Shown: positions 21,383 to 30,974 of the stretch, piece by piece
How the letters are laid out: every line of letters begins with the position of its first letter
Numbering within the stretch: position 1 is the stretch's first letter
DNA from: Pseudomonadota bacterium
GTDB lineage: Bacteria; Pseudomonadota; Gammaproteobacteria; Burkholderiales; Burkholderiaceae_D
DNA length: 53,105 bases
Direction of reading: 5' to 3'
NCBI GenBank assembly: GCA_030272785.1
Contig: JARXKM010000001.1
Coordinates: 17,451 to 70,555, forward strand
The notes under the pieces: generated by a model
Told to the model about the DNA's origin: nothing
The model's input: only the letters and a program-made list of their open reading frames with translations
Database searches by the model: none
Program-made: the position numbers and the translations under genes

Positions 21383-21620
21383 GGCGGCCTTGTAGACTGA
21401 GACTGGCCCGGGTGGCTGCGCGCGGCCGAGGGCCGATGCACTTTTAGCCGAGCTGAGGAGTGAAACAACAAGCGGCTATACTCCCATGAAAAACATTTCT
21501 GCTGCAATCACTAAGTGGGACCGGCCGCGCGGAATGGCCGGGTCAGTTGTGCGCCCACAACGCAGTTGACGAGACGACAAGCATGCCGCAGCGCGCCAAG
21601 CAGCACGCCGCAGCACCGCA

Positions 21621-22532
21621 CTAGCGTTGCCGCAGCCAGCGCGCGCCGAACATCACCGTCGCCAGCGCGGCCACCACCAGCGCGATGCCGGCCCATTGCC
21701 AGGCGCTGATGACGTCGCCGAGCACCAGCATGCCCGAGCTGATGCCCACCACCGGCACGGCCAGGCTGAACGGCGCCACCCGGTTCAGCGCGTGCCGCTT
21801 GAGCAGGCCGGTCCACAGCGCGTAGGCGAGGATGGTGGCGAACCAGCCGAGGTAGGCCAGCGACACCCAGGTGCTCCATGGCGCCGCCGTCCAGCGCCAG
21901 CGTGTGGCCGGCGCATCGAACGCCAGCGACAGCAGCGCAAACGGCACGATCGGCACCAGCGAACTCCACACCATGAACGGCACCACGTCGAACTGCGGCG
22001 TCGCTTGCTGGGCGCGCCGCACGACGATGTTCGAGGCGGCCCACATCGCCGCCGAGCCGAGCACCAGCAGGAAGCCGGCCACCGTGGTGCCGCCCGCGTC
22101 CGCCCCGGGCGAGAGGTAGTTCATGGCGAAGCAGGCGATGCCGAGAGCGGCCAGCGCCAGCCCGGCCAGCAGCGCGCGGCTGGCGTGCTCGCCGAGCAGC
22201 ACGAAGCCGAACAGCGCGGTGAAGAACACCTGGGTCTGCATCAGCACCGAGCCGAGCGCGGCCGACATGCCCACCTTCAGCGCCAGGAACAGGCAGCCGA
22301 ATTGGCCGACGCCCTGGAACAGGCCGTACAGCGCCACCCACCGCCACGCCAGCCGCGGCGGCCTGACGAAGAACAGCAGCGGCAGCACGGCGAACAGGTA
22401 GCGCCCGGCGCCCAGCTGGAACGGCGTCAAGTCGTGCAGGGCGAACTTCATGGCGATGAAGTTGGTGCCCCAGATCAGCACCACGCCGAGTGCGCCGAGG
22501 TAGTCGCGCGCGCCGAACGGAGCGTGGGTCAC
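21621..22532 (-). CDS. EamA/DMT family transporter
   Basis: Multiple TM helices, GVVLIWGTNFIAMKFAL, duplicated EamA domains. Confidence 0.88.
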   Translation of the reverse strand: MTHAPFGARDYLGALGVVLIWGTNFIAMKFALHDLTPFQLGAGRYLFAVLPLLFFVRPPRLAWRWVALYGLFQGVGQFGCLFLALKVGMSAALGSVLMQTQVFFTALFGFVLLGEHASRALLAGLALAALGIACFAMNYLSPGADAGGTTVAGFLLVLGSAAMWAASNIVVRRAQQATPQFDVVPFMVWSSLVPIVPFALLSLAFDAPATRWRWTAAPWSTWVSLAYLGWFATILAYALWTGLLKRHALNRVAPFSLAVPVVGISSGMLVLGDVISAWQWAGIALVVAALATVMFGARWLRQR

Positions 22533-22554
22533 GGTGCTGGCGCCGCCGTCGCCA

Positions 22555-23283
22555 CTAATGGGCCTGGCCGCCGCCCAGGTAGGCGGCGATCACCTTCGGG
22601 TCGTGCTTGAGGCTCGCGGCCGGGCCGTGCACCGAGATGCTGCCGTTTTCCAGCACGTAGCCGTAGTCGGCGACGTTGAGCGCGGCGGCGGCGAACTGCT
22701 CGACCAGCAGCATCGTCACGCCTTCCGACTTCAGGCGCGTGATGATGCGGAACACTTCCTCGACCAGGATCGGCGCCAGCCCCATCGACGGCTCGTCGAG
22801 CAGGATCACCTCCGGATTGAGCATCACCGCGCGCGCCATCGCCAGCATCTGCTGCTCGCCGCCGGACAGGGTGCCGGCCAGCTGGTGGCGCCGCTCCTTC
22901 AGGCGCGGGAACAGGTCGAGCGCCTTGTCCAGGTCATGGTCGATGTCGCCCTTCGGCCGCGCGCGCGTGAAGCGCGCGAACGCGCCCAGCAGCAGGTTGT
23001 CGGTCACGCTCATGGTCGAAAACACGCGCCGGCCTTCGGGCGAGTGGGCCAGCCCGGCGCGCGCGATCTTGTGCGATTCGAGCCCGGTGATGTCGATGCC
23101 GCCCAGGGTGACGCTGCCGCCCTTCGGCTTGAGCATGCCCGAGATGGCGCGCATGGTGGTGGTCTTGCCGGCGCCGTTCGAGCCGATCAGGGTCACCAGT
23201 TTCCCCTTCGGCACCTCGAGCGAGATGCCGTGCAGGACTTCGACTTTGCCGTAGGCGGCTTGCAGGTTCTGTATCTTTAACAT
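22555..23283 (-). CDS. livF: Branched-chain amino acid ABC transporter ATP-binding protein LivF
   Basis: GSNGAGKTTTMRAISG, LSGGEQQMLAMARA, LLDEPSMGLAP. Confidence 0.92.
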   Translation of the reverse strand: MLKIQNLQAAYGKVEVLHGISLEVPKGKLVTLIGSNGAGKTTTMRAISGMLKPKGGSVTLGGIDITGLESHKIARAGLAHSPEGRRVFSTMSVTDNLLLGAFARFTRARPKGDIDHDLDKALDLFPRLKERRHQLAGTLSGGEQQMLAMARAVMLNPEVILLDEPSMGLAPILVEEVFRIITRLKSEGVTMLLVEQFAAAALNVADYGYVLENGSISVHGPAASLKHDPKVIAAYLGGGQAH

Positions 23284-23294
23284 GGCGGTCCTTG

Positions 23295-25238
23295 TCAGTG
23301 CGCGGGGATGGCCAGCGCGGTGTCGTCGCTGCCGCCCAGGTAGGCTTCGATCACCTTCGGATCGCTCTGCACCGCCGCCGGCGTGCCTTCGGCGATCTTC
23401 TGGCCGAAGTCGAGCACCGTGACGGTGTCCGAGATCGCCATCACGACGTCCATGTGGTGCTCGATCAGGATGATCGTGATGCCGTGGTCGCGGATCTTGC
23501 GGATGATCGCCATCAGATCCTTGATGTCGGGCGCGGTCAGGCCGGCGGCCGGCTCGTCGAGCAGCAGCAGGCGCGGGTTCAGCCCCAGCGCGCGGCCGAT
23601 TTCGAGCAGCCGCTGCTTGCCGTACGGCAGGTTGCGCGCCTCCTCGTTGGCCAGCGCCGCCAGCCCGACGAATTCGAGGATGCCGGCGGCGCGTTCGCGC
23701 GCGGCGCGTTCCTCGCGCCGGTAGCGCGGCGTCTGCAGCATCACGTCGAGCACGTTCGAGCGGAAGGTGTGGTGCAGGCCGACCAGCACGTTCTCGGTGG
23801 CCGTCATCTCGCCGAACAGCTGCACGTTCTGGAACGTGCGGGCGACGCCGCCGAGCGCGATCTGCGACGGCGTGCGGCCGGTGATGACGACGCCGTCGAA
23901 TTCGACCTTGCCGGCGGTCGGCTGGTAGATCCCGGTGAGCACGTTCATCATGGTGCTCTTGCCCGAACCGTTCGGCCCGATCAGGCCGTGCACCGAGCGT
24001 TCGGCCACGTTCAGGTCGACCCGGTTGAGCGCCTTCAGGCCGCCGAACTGCATCAGCACCTGGTCGACCTTGAGCAGCGTGGCACCGGCCGCGCCGCTCT
24101 TGGCGCCGGCGAACGGATCGGTCGCCACGCTCGTCACCAGAGCGCTGTCGTGGACGGCGCCGCGGCCCATCAGCGAGCGCAGGAAGCCGACGATGCCGTC
24201 CTGCAGGTAGTAGACGACGAACAGCGTCATCAGGCCGAAGATGGTCAGGCGCCAGTCGGTCATGCTCTCGAGCCGGTAGGAAAACCAGGCCATGCCGACG
24301 GTGGCCACCAGCGGCACCAGCACGGCGCGCACGTCGGTGCGCTTCTTCGCCAGCAGGAACGCCGAGCCGAGCACCGCCAGCACGGCGGCGCCGACGGCGA
24401 TCTTGCGGAACAGTTCGATGTCGGCCAGCAGGCTTGGCAGCATGACGACGATCAGCGCGCCGATCAGCGCGCCCGAGCGCGTCTTGCGGCCGCCCATGAT
24501 CACCGCCAGCAGGAACAGGATGGTCAGCTCGAAGTTGTAGGTGTTGGGCGAAATGTACTCTTCCGAATACGCATACAGGCTGCCGGCCAGGCCGGCAAAA
24601 CCGGCGCTGATGACGAACGCGTAGACCTTGTAGCGGTACACCGACACGCCCATGCAGTCGGAGGCGATCGGGCTGTCGCGCAGCGCTTCGAAGGCGCGCC
24701 CGAGGTTCGACTTGAGGATGCGGTGCACCACGATGAGCGAAATCACCATCAGCGCGGCGACCAGGTAGAAGTAGCCCACTTCCGACAGCTTGGCGCCGAA
24801 CAGCACCGGCTTGGTGATCTTGATGCCCATCGGCCCTTCGGTCAGGAAGGTCATCTCGTTGATCAGGATCTGGATGATGGTGCCGAACGCCAGCGTGACC
24901 ATCGCCAGGTACGGGCCGGTCACGCGCAGCGCCGGCAGCGCGAGGATGGCGCCGAACAGCGCCGCGCCGCCGATGCTGGCCAAAATCGCCAGATACCACG
25001 GCAGCCCCAGCTTGAACACCAGCACGCCGGTGATGTACGAACCGATGCCGAACAGGCCGGCGTGGCCGAGCGACACCTGGCCGGTGTAGCCGACCACGAT
25101 GTCGAGCCCGAACAGCAGGATCGCGTAGATCAGGATGGTTTCGGCCAGGTGGATGTAGTACGGATTCGGGAACAGCATCGGGAACGCGGCCAGCGCGGCG
25201 ATGCCGATGACGCCGATGGCGAAAATTTTCTTGTCCAT
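23295..25238 (-). CDS. LivM-LivG fusion: branched-chain amino acid ABC permease/ATP-binding protein
   Basis: N-terminal LivM (GYTGQVSLGHAGLFGIGSY) continuous with LivG (GPNGSGKSTMMNVLTG, LLLLDEPAAGL) in one 647-aa ORF. Confidence 0.92.
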   Translation of the reverse strand: MDKKIFAIGVIGIAALAAFPMLFPNPYYIHLAETILIYAILLFGLDIVVGYTGQVSLGHAGLFGIGSYITGVLVFKLGLPWYLAILASIGGAALFGAILALPALRVTGPYLAMVTLAFGTIIQILINEMTFLTEGPMGIKITKPVLFGAKLSEVGYFYLVAALMVISLIVVHRILKSNLGRAFEALRDSPIASDCMGVSVYRYKVYAFVISAGFAGLAGSLYAYSEEYISPNTYNFELTILFLLAVIMGGRKTRSGALIGALIVVMLPSLLADIELFRKIAVGAAVLAVLGSAFLLAKKRTDVRAVLVPLVATVGMAWFSYRLESMTDWRLTIFGLMTLFVVYYLQDGIVGFLRSLMGRGAVHDSALVTSVATDPFAGAKSGAAGATLLKVDQVLMQFGGLKALNRVDLNVAERSVHGLIGPNGSGKSTMMNVLTGIYQPTAGKVEFDGVVITGRTPSQIALGGVARTFQNVQLFGEMTATENVLVGLHHTFRSNVLDVMLQTPRYRREERAARERAAGILEFVGLAALANEEARNLPYGKQRLLEIGRALGLNPRLLLLDEPAAGLTAPDIKDLMAIIRKIRDHGITIILIEHHMDVVMAISDTVTVLDFGQKIAEGTPAAVQSDPKVIEAYLGGSDDTALAIPAH

Positions 25239-25239
25239 G

Positions 25240-26130
25240 TCAGACCTTCTTGATCGCGGTTTTGCCGAACAGGCCGGCCGGTTTGATGGCCAGCACCAGC
25301 AGCAGCAGCAGCAGGCCGGGCACTTCCTTGTAGCCGGTCGAGATGTAGTAGCCGGTGGCGGTTTCGGCGATCCCCAGTATCAGCCCGCCGACGATCGCTC
25401 CCATGCCCGAGGTCAGGCCGCCGATGATCGCCACGGCGAACGCTTTCAGGCCGAGCGAGGCGCCCATGGTGGCGCCGGTCAGGGTCAGCGGCGCCACCAG
25501 CACGCCGGCGAACGCCGCGGTGGCCGACGACAGCGCATACGAGAACGTGATCACCATGCTGGTGTTGATGCCCATCAGGCCGGCCGCGTCGCGATCGTTC
25601 GCGGTCGCCACCACCGCCTTGCCGTAGATCGATTTGCGGTTGAACAGTTCGACCGCCAGCATGATCGCCAGCGCGCCGACGATCACCGCCACCTGCATCG
25701 GCTGCACGTTGGCGCCGAATACCTGGAACGGCGTCGACGAGAGCGGGGAAGGGAAGGTCAGGTCGTCCTTGCCCCAGATATTTTCGGCGACGTTCTTGAA
25801 GATGATCGCCAGCGCGATGGTCGACATGATCCAGCCGAATTCGGACTTGATCTTGATCGCCGGGCGCACCCCGATCCATTCGACGAACATGCCCTGCAGC
25901 GCGCCGAACACCAGCACGATCGGGATCATCAGCAGGTAGCTCACGTACGGGCCGCCGTGGATCGTGCCCACCAGCGACAGGCCGACCAGCGCGCCGAGCA
26001 TGAGCGACTCGCCCTGGCCGAAATTGAGCGTGCCGGAAGTGGCGAAGGTCAGTTGATAACCGAACGCGATGACGGCATAGATCATGCCGAGCGCGATGCC
26101 GGAGAAAACGAGCTGTAAGAGGATTTCCAT
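25240..26130 (-). CDS. livH: Branched-chain amino acid ABC transporter permease LivH
   Basis: MEILLQLVFSGIALGMIYAVIAFGYQLTFATSGTLNFGQGE. Confidence 0.92.
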   Translation of the reverse strand: MEILLQLVFSGIALGMIYAVIAFGYQLTFATSGTLNFGQGESLMLGALVGLSLVGTIHGGPYVSYLLMIPIVLVFGALQGMFVEWIGVRPAIKIKSEFGWIMSTIALAIIFKNVAENIWGKDDLTFPSPLSSTPFQVFGANVQPMQVAVIVGALAIMLAVELFNRKSIYGKAVVATANDRDAAGLMGINTSMVITFSYALSSATAAFAGVLVAPLTLTGATMGASLGLKAFAVAIIGGLTSGMGAIVGGLILGIAETATGYYISTGYKEVPGLLLLLLVLAIKPAGLFGKTAIKKV

Positions 26131-26177
26131 GATTTCACCCAATGGATGGCGCGCGGGCGCCACCGGTCAACAAGAAA

Positions 26178-26210
26178 ATGGCCAGGCTTGAATCGTCAAG
26201 GCCTGGCCAT
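26178..26210 (-). terminator. Intercistronic hairpin between substrate-binding protein gene and livH
   Basis: ATGGCCAGGCTTGA-ATCG-TCAAGGCCTGGCCAT, about 14-bp stem with one bulged G, no U-tract. Confidence 0.75.
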
Positions 26211-26231
26211 CGCACGGCATGAAACCGACGC

Positions 26232-27389
26232 TTACTTGGCCAGCACGACGTGGCCGCCCTTGACTTCGCCGAACACGGTGTTGTTGAAGTCGATCGCCTC
26301 GTGGTCGTCCTTGCTGTAAGGCTTGCTGTAGGTGGTGACGACGCCTTCGACTTTCTCGCTCAGGTTTTCCAGCGCGGCCTTCACTTTCGGGCCGTCCGTG
26401 CTGCCGGCCTGCTTGATCGCGGCGGCCAGCAAATAGATCGAGTCGTAGCCCTGCGCTGCCGACACCGGCGACGGCATGCGCCCGTTCGGCGGGTTGTACG
26501 CCTTGACGTAGGCGTCGATGAAGGCCTTGCGTTTCGGCGTGGTGGCATCCTGGATGAAGGTCTGCGGCATGCGGGTGCCGTCGCCGTTCTTGCCGGCGTT
26601 ATCGATGAAGTTACCCATCGACAGCGTCCAGCTGCCGATCAGCGGCACTTTCCAGCCCAGTTTCTCCATGCCGTTGGCGATCTGCGCCAGTTCCGGGCCG
26701 ATGCCGTAGGTCAGCACGGCTTCGGCGCCGGCCTGCTTGGCCTTGAGCAGCTGCGACGTCATGTCGACGTCCTTCAGGTTGTATTTTTCGGTGGCGACGG
26801 CCTTGATGCCCTTTTTCTCGAGCGCCTTTTCCAGGTCCTCACGGCCGAGCTGGCCGTAGTTGGTCGAGTCGGCCAGGATCGCCACCTTCTTGAACTTGCG
26901 GCGCGTGATGGCTTCCTCGACGATCATCGCCGACTGGATCGAGTCGTTGGCCGAGTTGCGGAAGATGTAGTTCTCCGGCTCCTTGGCGAACTGCTGGGTG
27001 ATGATGGAGCCGGTGGCGACGTTGTTCATGACAGGAATCTTCGCTTCCTGGTAGAAGCGCTGCGACGCCAGCGCCACGCCGGTGTTGATGTAGCCGACCG
27101 TGGCGGCCACTTTTTCCTTGTTGATCAGTTCCTGGGCGATCTGCACGCCGCGTTCGTTTTTCGCTTCATCGTCGCGTTCGACGATCTGCAGCTGGCGGCC
27201 GAGCACGCCGCCCTTGGCGTTGATTTCAGCCACCGCCAGCTTGACGCCGTCGCGCATCGACACGCCCATCGGCGCCGAGCCGCCGGTGAAGGGCCCGGCC
27301 ACGCCGATCTTGATCGGTTCGGCCGCCATGCCGGCCATCGAAAAACCCAGTGCCACGCCCGCAACGATTGCTTTCAACTTGAAATTCAT
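26232..27389 (-). CDS. Branched-chain amino acid ABC transporter substrate-binding protein
   Basis: Signal peptide MNFKLKAIVAGVALGFSMAGMAA, IKIGVAGPFTGGSAPMG. Confidence 0.93.
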   Translation of the reverse strand: MNFKLKAIVAGVALGFSMAGMAAEPIKIGVAGPFTGGSAPMGVSMRDGVKLAVAEINAKGGVLGRQLQIVERDDEAKNERGVQIAQELINKEKVAATVGYINTGVALASQRFYQEAKIPVMNNVATGSIITQQFAKEPENYIFRNSANDSIQSAMIVEEAITRRKFKKVAILADSTNYGQLGREDLEKALEKKGIKAVATEKYNLKDVDMTSQLLKAKQAGAEAVLTYGIGPELAQIANGMEKLGWKVPLIGSWTLSMGNFIDNAGKNGDGTRMPQTFIQDATTPKRKAFIDAYVKAYNPPNGRMPSPVSAAQGYDSIYLLAAAIKQAGSTDGPKVKAALENLSEKVEGVVTTYSKPYSKDDHEAIDFNNTVFGEVKGGHVVLAK

Positions 27390-27553
27390 GTGCTGTCTCC
27401 ATTGTGTTTTTATAGTGCCGTACGCTGGAAAGATTGCCCCCATCGATGGGTCATTGTATGGGAGCATTTTGATCACAGCAATCGATTGCTATGACGCATT
27501 GCACCACGCAACCATGTAAGGAAATGGTAAGCAATTACTAGTAGGAGAAACAA

Positions 27554-27607
27554 GGCAATGGTGGCAATGGTAGCAATGGTGGCAATGGTGGCAATGGTGG
27601 CGACGGG
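27554..27607. repeat. 9-bp tandem repeat GGCAATGGT (about 6 units)
   Basis: ggcaatggt ggcaatggt agcaatggt ggcaatggt ggcaatggt ggcgacggg. Confidence 0.9.
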
Positions 27608-27638
27608 GAGACAGGCCGCAGCGACGTGCGGCCTCCCC
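27605..27638. terminator. Hairpin downstream of the lipoprotein gene
   Basis: GGGGA-gaca-GGCCGC-agcgacgt-GCGGCC-TCCCC. Confidence 0.5.
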
Positions 27639-27673
27639 AAGATGGTGCGGTTGACGACCGGATGTGCGGCGGA

Positions 27674-28090
27674 TCAGCGGTGCCAGCGGCTGCCGATGCC
27701 AACCCCGCCCCAGTTGCGGCCATGACCGCCCCAGCTGCGGCCGAACACGAAATCGAGGCCGATCGAAACGGGCGGATAATAGTAGGGCGCCGGCGCATAA
27801 TACATCGGCTGGGCGACGTACACCGGCTGCTGCACGTACACCGGCTGCTGCACGTAGACCGGCGCGCTAGTGGCGATCGGCGCGGAACTGTACTGGACAG
27901 CACTGCCGTTGCCGGACGTCGCCGCCAGCCGCTCGCCGGTGCCCGGCGCCACCGGCGTCACCGACACCACGTGCCACTGGCTGGGGTCGGCCGACGCCGG
28001 GTAGCGCGCGCCGTAGGCGGGCGGGGCGGGCGGAGCGTAGGCGCAGCCTGCCAGCGCCGCGACGGTAAACATCGTGATCAGGGTTTTCAT
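27674..28090 (-). CDS. Small lipoprotein/secreted protein of unknown function
   Basis: Lipobox VAALAGCAY; PVYVQQPVYVQQPVYVAQP repeats; Gly-rich C-terminus. Confidence 0.75.
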   Translation of the reverse strand: MKTLITMFTVAALAGCAYAPPAPPAYGARYPASADPSQWHVVSVTPVAPGTGERLAATSGNGSAVQYSSAPIATSAPVYVQQPVYVQQPVYVAQPMYYAPAPYYYPPVSIGLDFVFGRSWGGHGRNWGGVGIGSRWHR

Positions 28091-28198
28091 GGAGTCCTCG
28101 CGCAAGTGTTGCAATGATATGCGTATCATAAGAACTTTTCGCTTATCGTGGCAGGCAATTACAGCTTGTTACATTCACCAAATTTCGGGAAACACGCG

Positions 28199-28738
28199 AT
28201 GCCACAGACATTCACGCTCAGGGCGGCCGTGGCCGGCGACTTCGCCGCCCTGAACGCCCTGATCGCGCGCTCGGCGCTGGCCCTGAGCGACGGCTTCTAC
28301 ACGCCGCGCCAGACCGCCGCGGTCACCCGCGACGTGTTCGGCGTCGACAGCCAGCTGGTGGCCGACGGCACCTACTTCGCCATCGAGGCCGGCGCCGTCA
28401 TCGTCGCCTGCGGCGGCTGGGGGCGCCGGTCGACCGGCTGCGGCGGCGACCAGGCCAAGCGCGCGCCCGAACGCCTGCTCGACCCGGCCACCGAAGCGGC
28501 CAAGATCCGCGCCTTCTTCGTCGACCCGGCATGGGCCCGCCGCGGCCTCGGCTCGATGCTGATGACCCACTGCGCCGCGCAGGCCGCCGCCGCCGGCTTC
28601 GGCATGCTCGAGCTGATCGCCACCATGCCCGGCGTGCCGCTCTACCTGGCGCGCGGCTTTACCGAGGTCGAACGCTACGACCTCGAACTGTCGGGCGGCA
28701 TGCGCGTGCCGGTGGCGCGCATGCGGCGCGCCGTCTAA
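28199..28738 (+). CDS. GNAT family N-acetyltransferase
   Basis: FFVDPAWARRGLGSMLMTHCAAQAAAAGF acetyl-CoA binding motif. Confidence 0.87.
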   Translation: MPQTFTLRAAVAGDFAALNALIARSALALSDGFYTPRQTAAVTRDVFGVDSQLVADGTYFAIEAGAVIVACGGWGRRSTGCGGDQAKRAPERLLDPATEAAKIRAFFVDPAWARRGLGSMLMTHCAAQAAAAGFGMLELIATMPGVPLYLARGFTEVERYDLELSGGMRVPVARMRRAV

Positions 28739-28753
28739 GCGCCAGGATTGGCC

Positions 28754-30139
28754 ATGGCCCGCTACTCCCACGTCGTCGGCAGCCGCACCCACCAGTTTGC
28801 CGACCTGCGCGCCTTGCTCGCCTGCGCCACACCGGCCCGTTCGGGCGACGCGCTGGCCGGCCTGGCCGCCGCCAGTGCCGAGCAGCGCGTCGCCGCGCAG
28901 ATGGCGCTGGCCGATCTGCCGCTGGCGACTTTTCTCGGCGACGTCGTGGTGCCGTACGAAAGCGACGAAGTCACGCGCCTGATCATCGACAGCCACGACC
29001 GCGCCGCCTTCGCGCCGCTCAGCCACCTCACGGTCGGCGATTTTCGCAACTGGCTGCTCGGCGAGGCCGCCGGTACCGCCATGCTGGCCGCCGTCGCCGC
29101 TGGCATCACGCCCGAGATGGCGGCGGCGGTGTCGAAGATCATGCGCCTGCAGGACCTGATCCTGGTGGCCGCCAAGTGCCGCCCGGTGACGGCGTTTCGC
29201 AACACCATCGGCTTGCCGGGGCGCTTCTCCACCCGACTGCAGCCGAACCACCCGACCGACGACATGCGCGGCATCGCCGCCAGCGTGCTCGATGGCCTGC
29301 TGTACGGCAGCGGCGACGCCGTCATCGGCATCAACCCGGCCACCGACAGCGTGGCCCAGCAGGTCCGCCTGCTTACCATGCTCGACCAGGTGATCGCGCG
29401 CTACGCCATCCCCACCCAGTCCTGCGTGCTCACCCACGTCACCAATACGCTCGCCGCCATCGAGGCCGGCGCCCCGGTCGACCTGGTGTTCCAGTCGATC
29501 GCCGGCACCGAGGCGGCCAACCGCAGCTTCGGCATCGACCTGGCGCTGCTGGCCGAAGCGCGCGCCGCCGCCTTGTCGCTCGGACGCGGCACGGTCGGGC
29601 GCAACGTGATGTATTTCGAGACCGGGCAGGGCAGCGCCTTGTCGGCCAGCGCCCACCACGGCGTCGACCAGCAGACCTGCGAGGCGCGCGCCTACGCGGT
29701 GGCGCGCGCCTTCGAGCCGCTGCTGGTGAATTCGGTGGTCGGCTTCATCGGCCCGGAGTACCTGTACGACGGCAAGCAGATCATCCGCGCCGGCCTCGAA
29801 GACCACTTCTGCGCCAAGCTGATGGGACTGCCGATGGGCTGCGACTGCTGCTACACCAACCACGCCGAAGCCGACCAGGACGATATGGACAACCTGCTGA
29901 CGCTGTTGGCGGCGGCCGGCTGCACCTTCGTCATGGGCGTGGCGGGCGCCGACGACATCATGCTCAACTACCAGAGCACCTCGTTCCACGATGCGCTGTA
30001 TGCGCGCCGCCTGCTCGGCCTCAGGCCGGCGCCCGAATTCGAAGCCTGGTTGCAGGCGATGGGCATCTTCGACGATACCGGCCGCCTCGGCCTGGCGCTG
30101 CCGGCGCCGTTTCAGCGCGCGTTGGACCTGCTGCCATGA
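28754..30139 (+). CDS. eutB: Ethanolamine ammonia-lyase large subunit EutB
   Basis: LQPNHPTDDMRGIAASVLDGLLYGSGDAVIGINPATDS, MGLPMGCDCCYTNHAEADQDDMDNL. Confidence 0.95.
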   Translation: MARYSHVVGSRTHQFADLRALLACATPARSGDALAGLAAASAEQRVAAQMALADLPLATFLGDVVVPYESDEVTRLIIDSHDRAAFAPLSHLTVGDFRNWLLGEAAGTAMLAAVAAGITPEMAAAVSKIMRLQDLILVAAKCRPVTAFRNTIGLPGRFSTRLQPNHPTDDMRGIAASVLDGLLYGSGDAVIGINPATDSVAQQVRLLTMLDQVIARYAIPTQSCVLTHVTNTLAAIEAGAPVDLVFQSIAGTEAANRSFGIDLALLAEARAAALSLGRGTVGRNVMYFETGQGSALSASAHHGVDQQTCEARAYAVARAFEPLLVNSVVGFIGPEYLYDGKQIIRAGLEDHFCAKLMGLPMGCDCCYTNHAEADQDDMDNLLTLLAAAGCTFVMGVAGADDIMLNYQSTSFHDALYARRLLGLRPAPEFEAWLQAMGIFDDTGRLGLALPAPFQRALDLLP

Positions 30140-30960
30140 ACGACGACGCCAACGTCATCGGCAACCCGTGGGACCGGCTGCGCCAGTTCACCGCGGCGCG
30201 CATCGCGCTCGGACGCGCCGGCATCAGCATGCCGACCGCGCCGCAGCTGGCGTTCCAGCTCGCCCACGCACGGGCGCGCGACGCGGTGCACATGGAACTC
30301 GATGCCGAGCGGCTGGCCGGCGCTTTGAGCGTTGAGTTGAATCTGCCATGCATCGTCGTGCACAGCGCCGCCGACGACCGTGCGACGTATCTGCGCCGGC
30401 CCGACCTCGGGCGCATGCTCGATCCGGCCGGGCGCGCGGCGCTGGCGGCGCTGGCGCCACCGGCGGCGCCGTACGACATCGGCTTCGTCATCGCCGATGG
30501 CCTGTCGGCGCTGGCGATCGAGCAGCACGCGCTGCCGTTCCTGCGCAGCTGGTCGGGCGCGGCCACTGCGATGTCGGTGGCGCCGCTGGTGATCGCGCGT
30601 CAGGGCCGCGTCGCGATCGGCGACGACGTCGCGCAGCTGCTCGGCGTGCCGCTGGTGGTGGTGTTGATCGGCGAGCGTCCCGGCCTCAGTTCGCCCGACA
30701 GCATGGGCCTGTACCTGACCTGGCAGCCGCAGGTCGGCCTGACCGACGAGCGGCGCAACTGCATCTCGAATGTGCGCCCGGCCGGCCTCGATGTCGATGC
30801 CGCCGCCCGCAAGCTGCACTACCTGGTGGCCGAAGCGCGCCGGCGCGGTCTGTCCGGCGTGGCGCTGAAGGACGACAGCGACACCGCCCCGGTGCCGATA
30901 GACGAAACCGCGAACTTTCTGCTTCCGGTGTGGTCTGACACTAGTGTCAGACCTGTTTAA
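30136..30960 (+). CDS. eutC: Ethanolamine ammonia-lyase small subunit EutC
   Basis: NPWDRLRQFTAARIALGRAG, IGERPGLSSPDSMGLYLTWQP; ATGA overlap with eutB. Confidence 0.94.
   Translation: MNDDANVIGNPWDRLRQFTAARIALGRAGISMPTAPQLAFQLAHARARDAVHMELDAERLAGALSVELNLPCIVVHSAADDRATYLRRPDLGRMLDPAGRAALAALAPPAAPYDIGFVIADGLSALAIEQHALPFLRSWSGAATAMSVAPLVIARQGRVAIGDDVAQLLGVPLVVVLIGERPGLSSPDSMGLYLTWQPQVGLTDERRNCISNVRPAGLDVDAAARKLHYLVAEARRRGLSGVALKDDSDTAPVPIDETANFLLPVWSDTSVRPV
30932..30953. repeat. Perfect 22-bp palindrome GGTCTGACACTAGTGTCAGACC at the 3' end of eutC
   Basis: Self reverse-complementary over 22 bp. Confidence 0.95.
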
Positions 30961-30974
30961 CACCGAGGCTTAGT

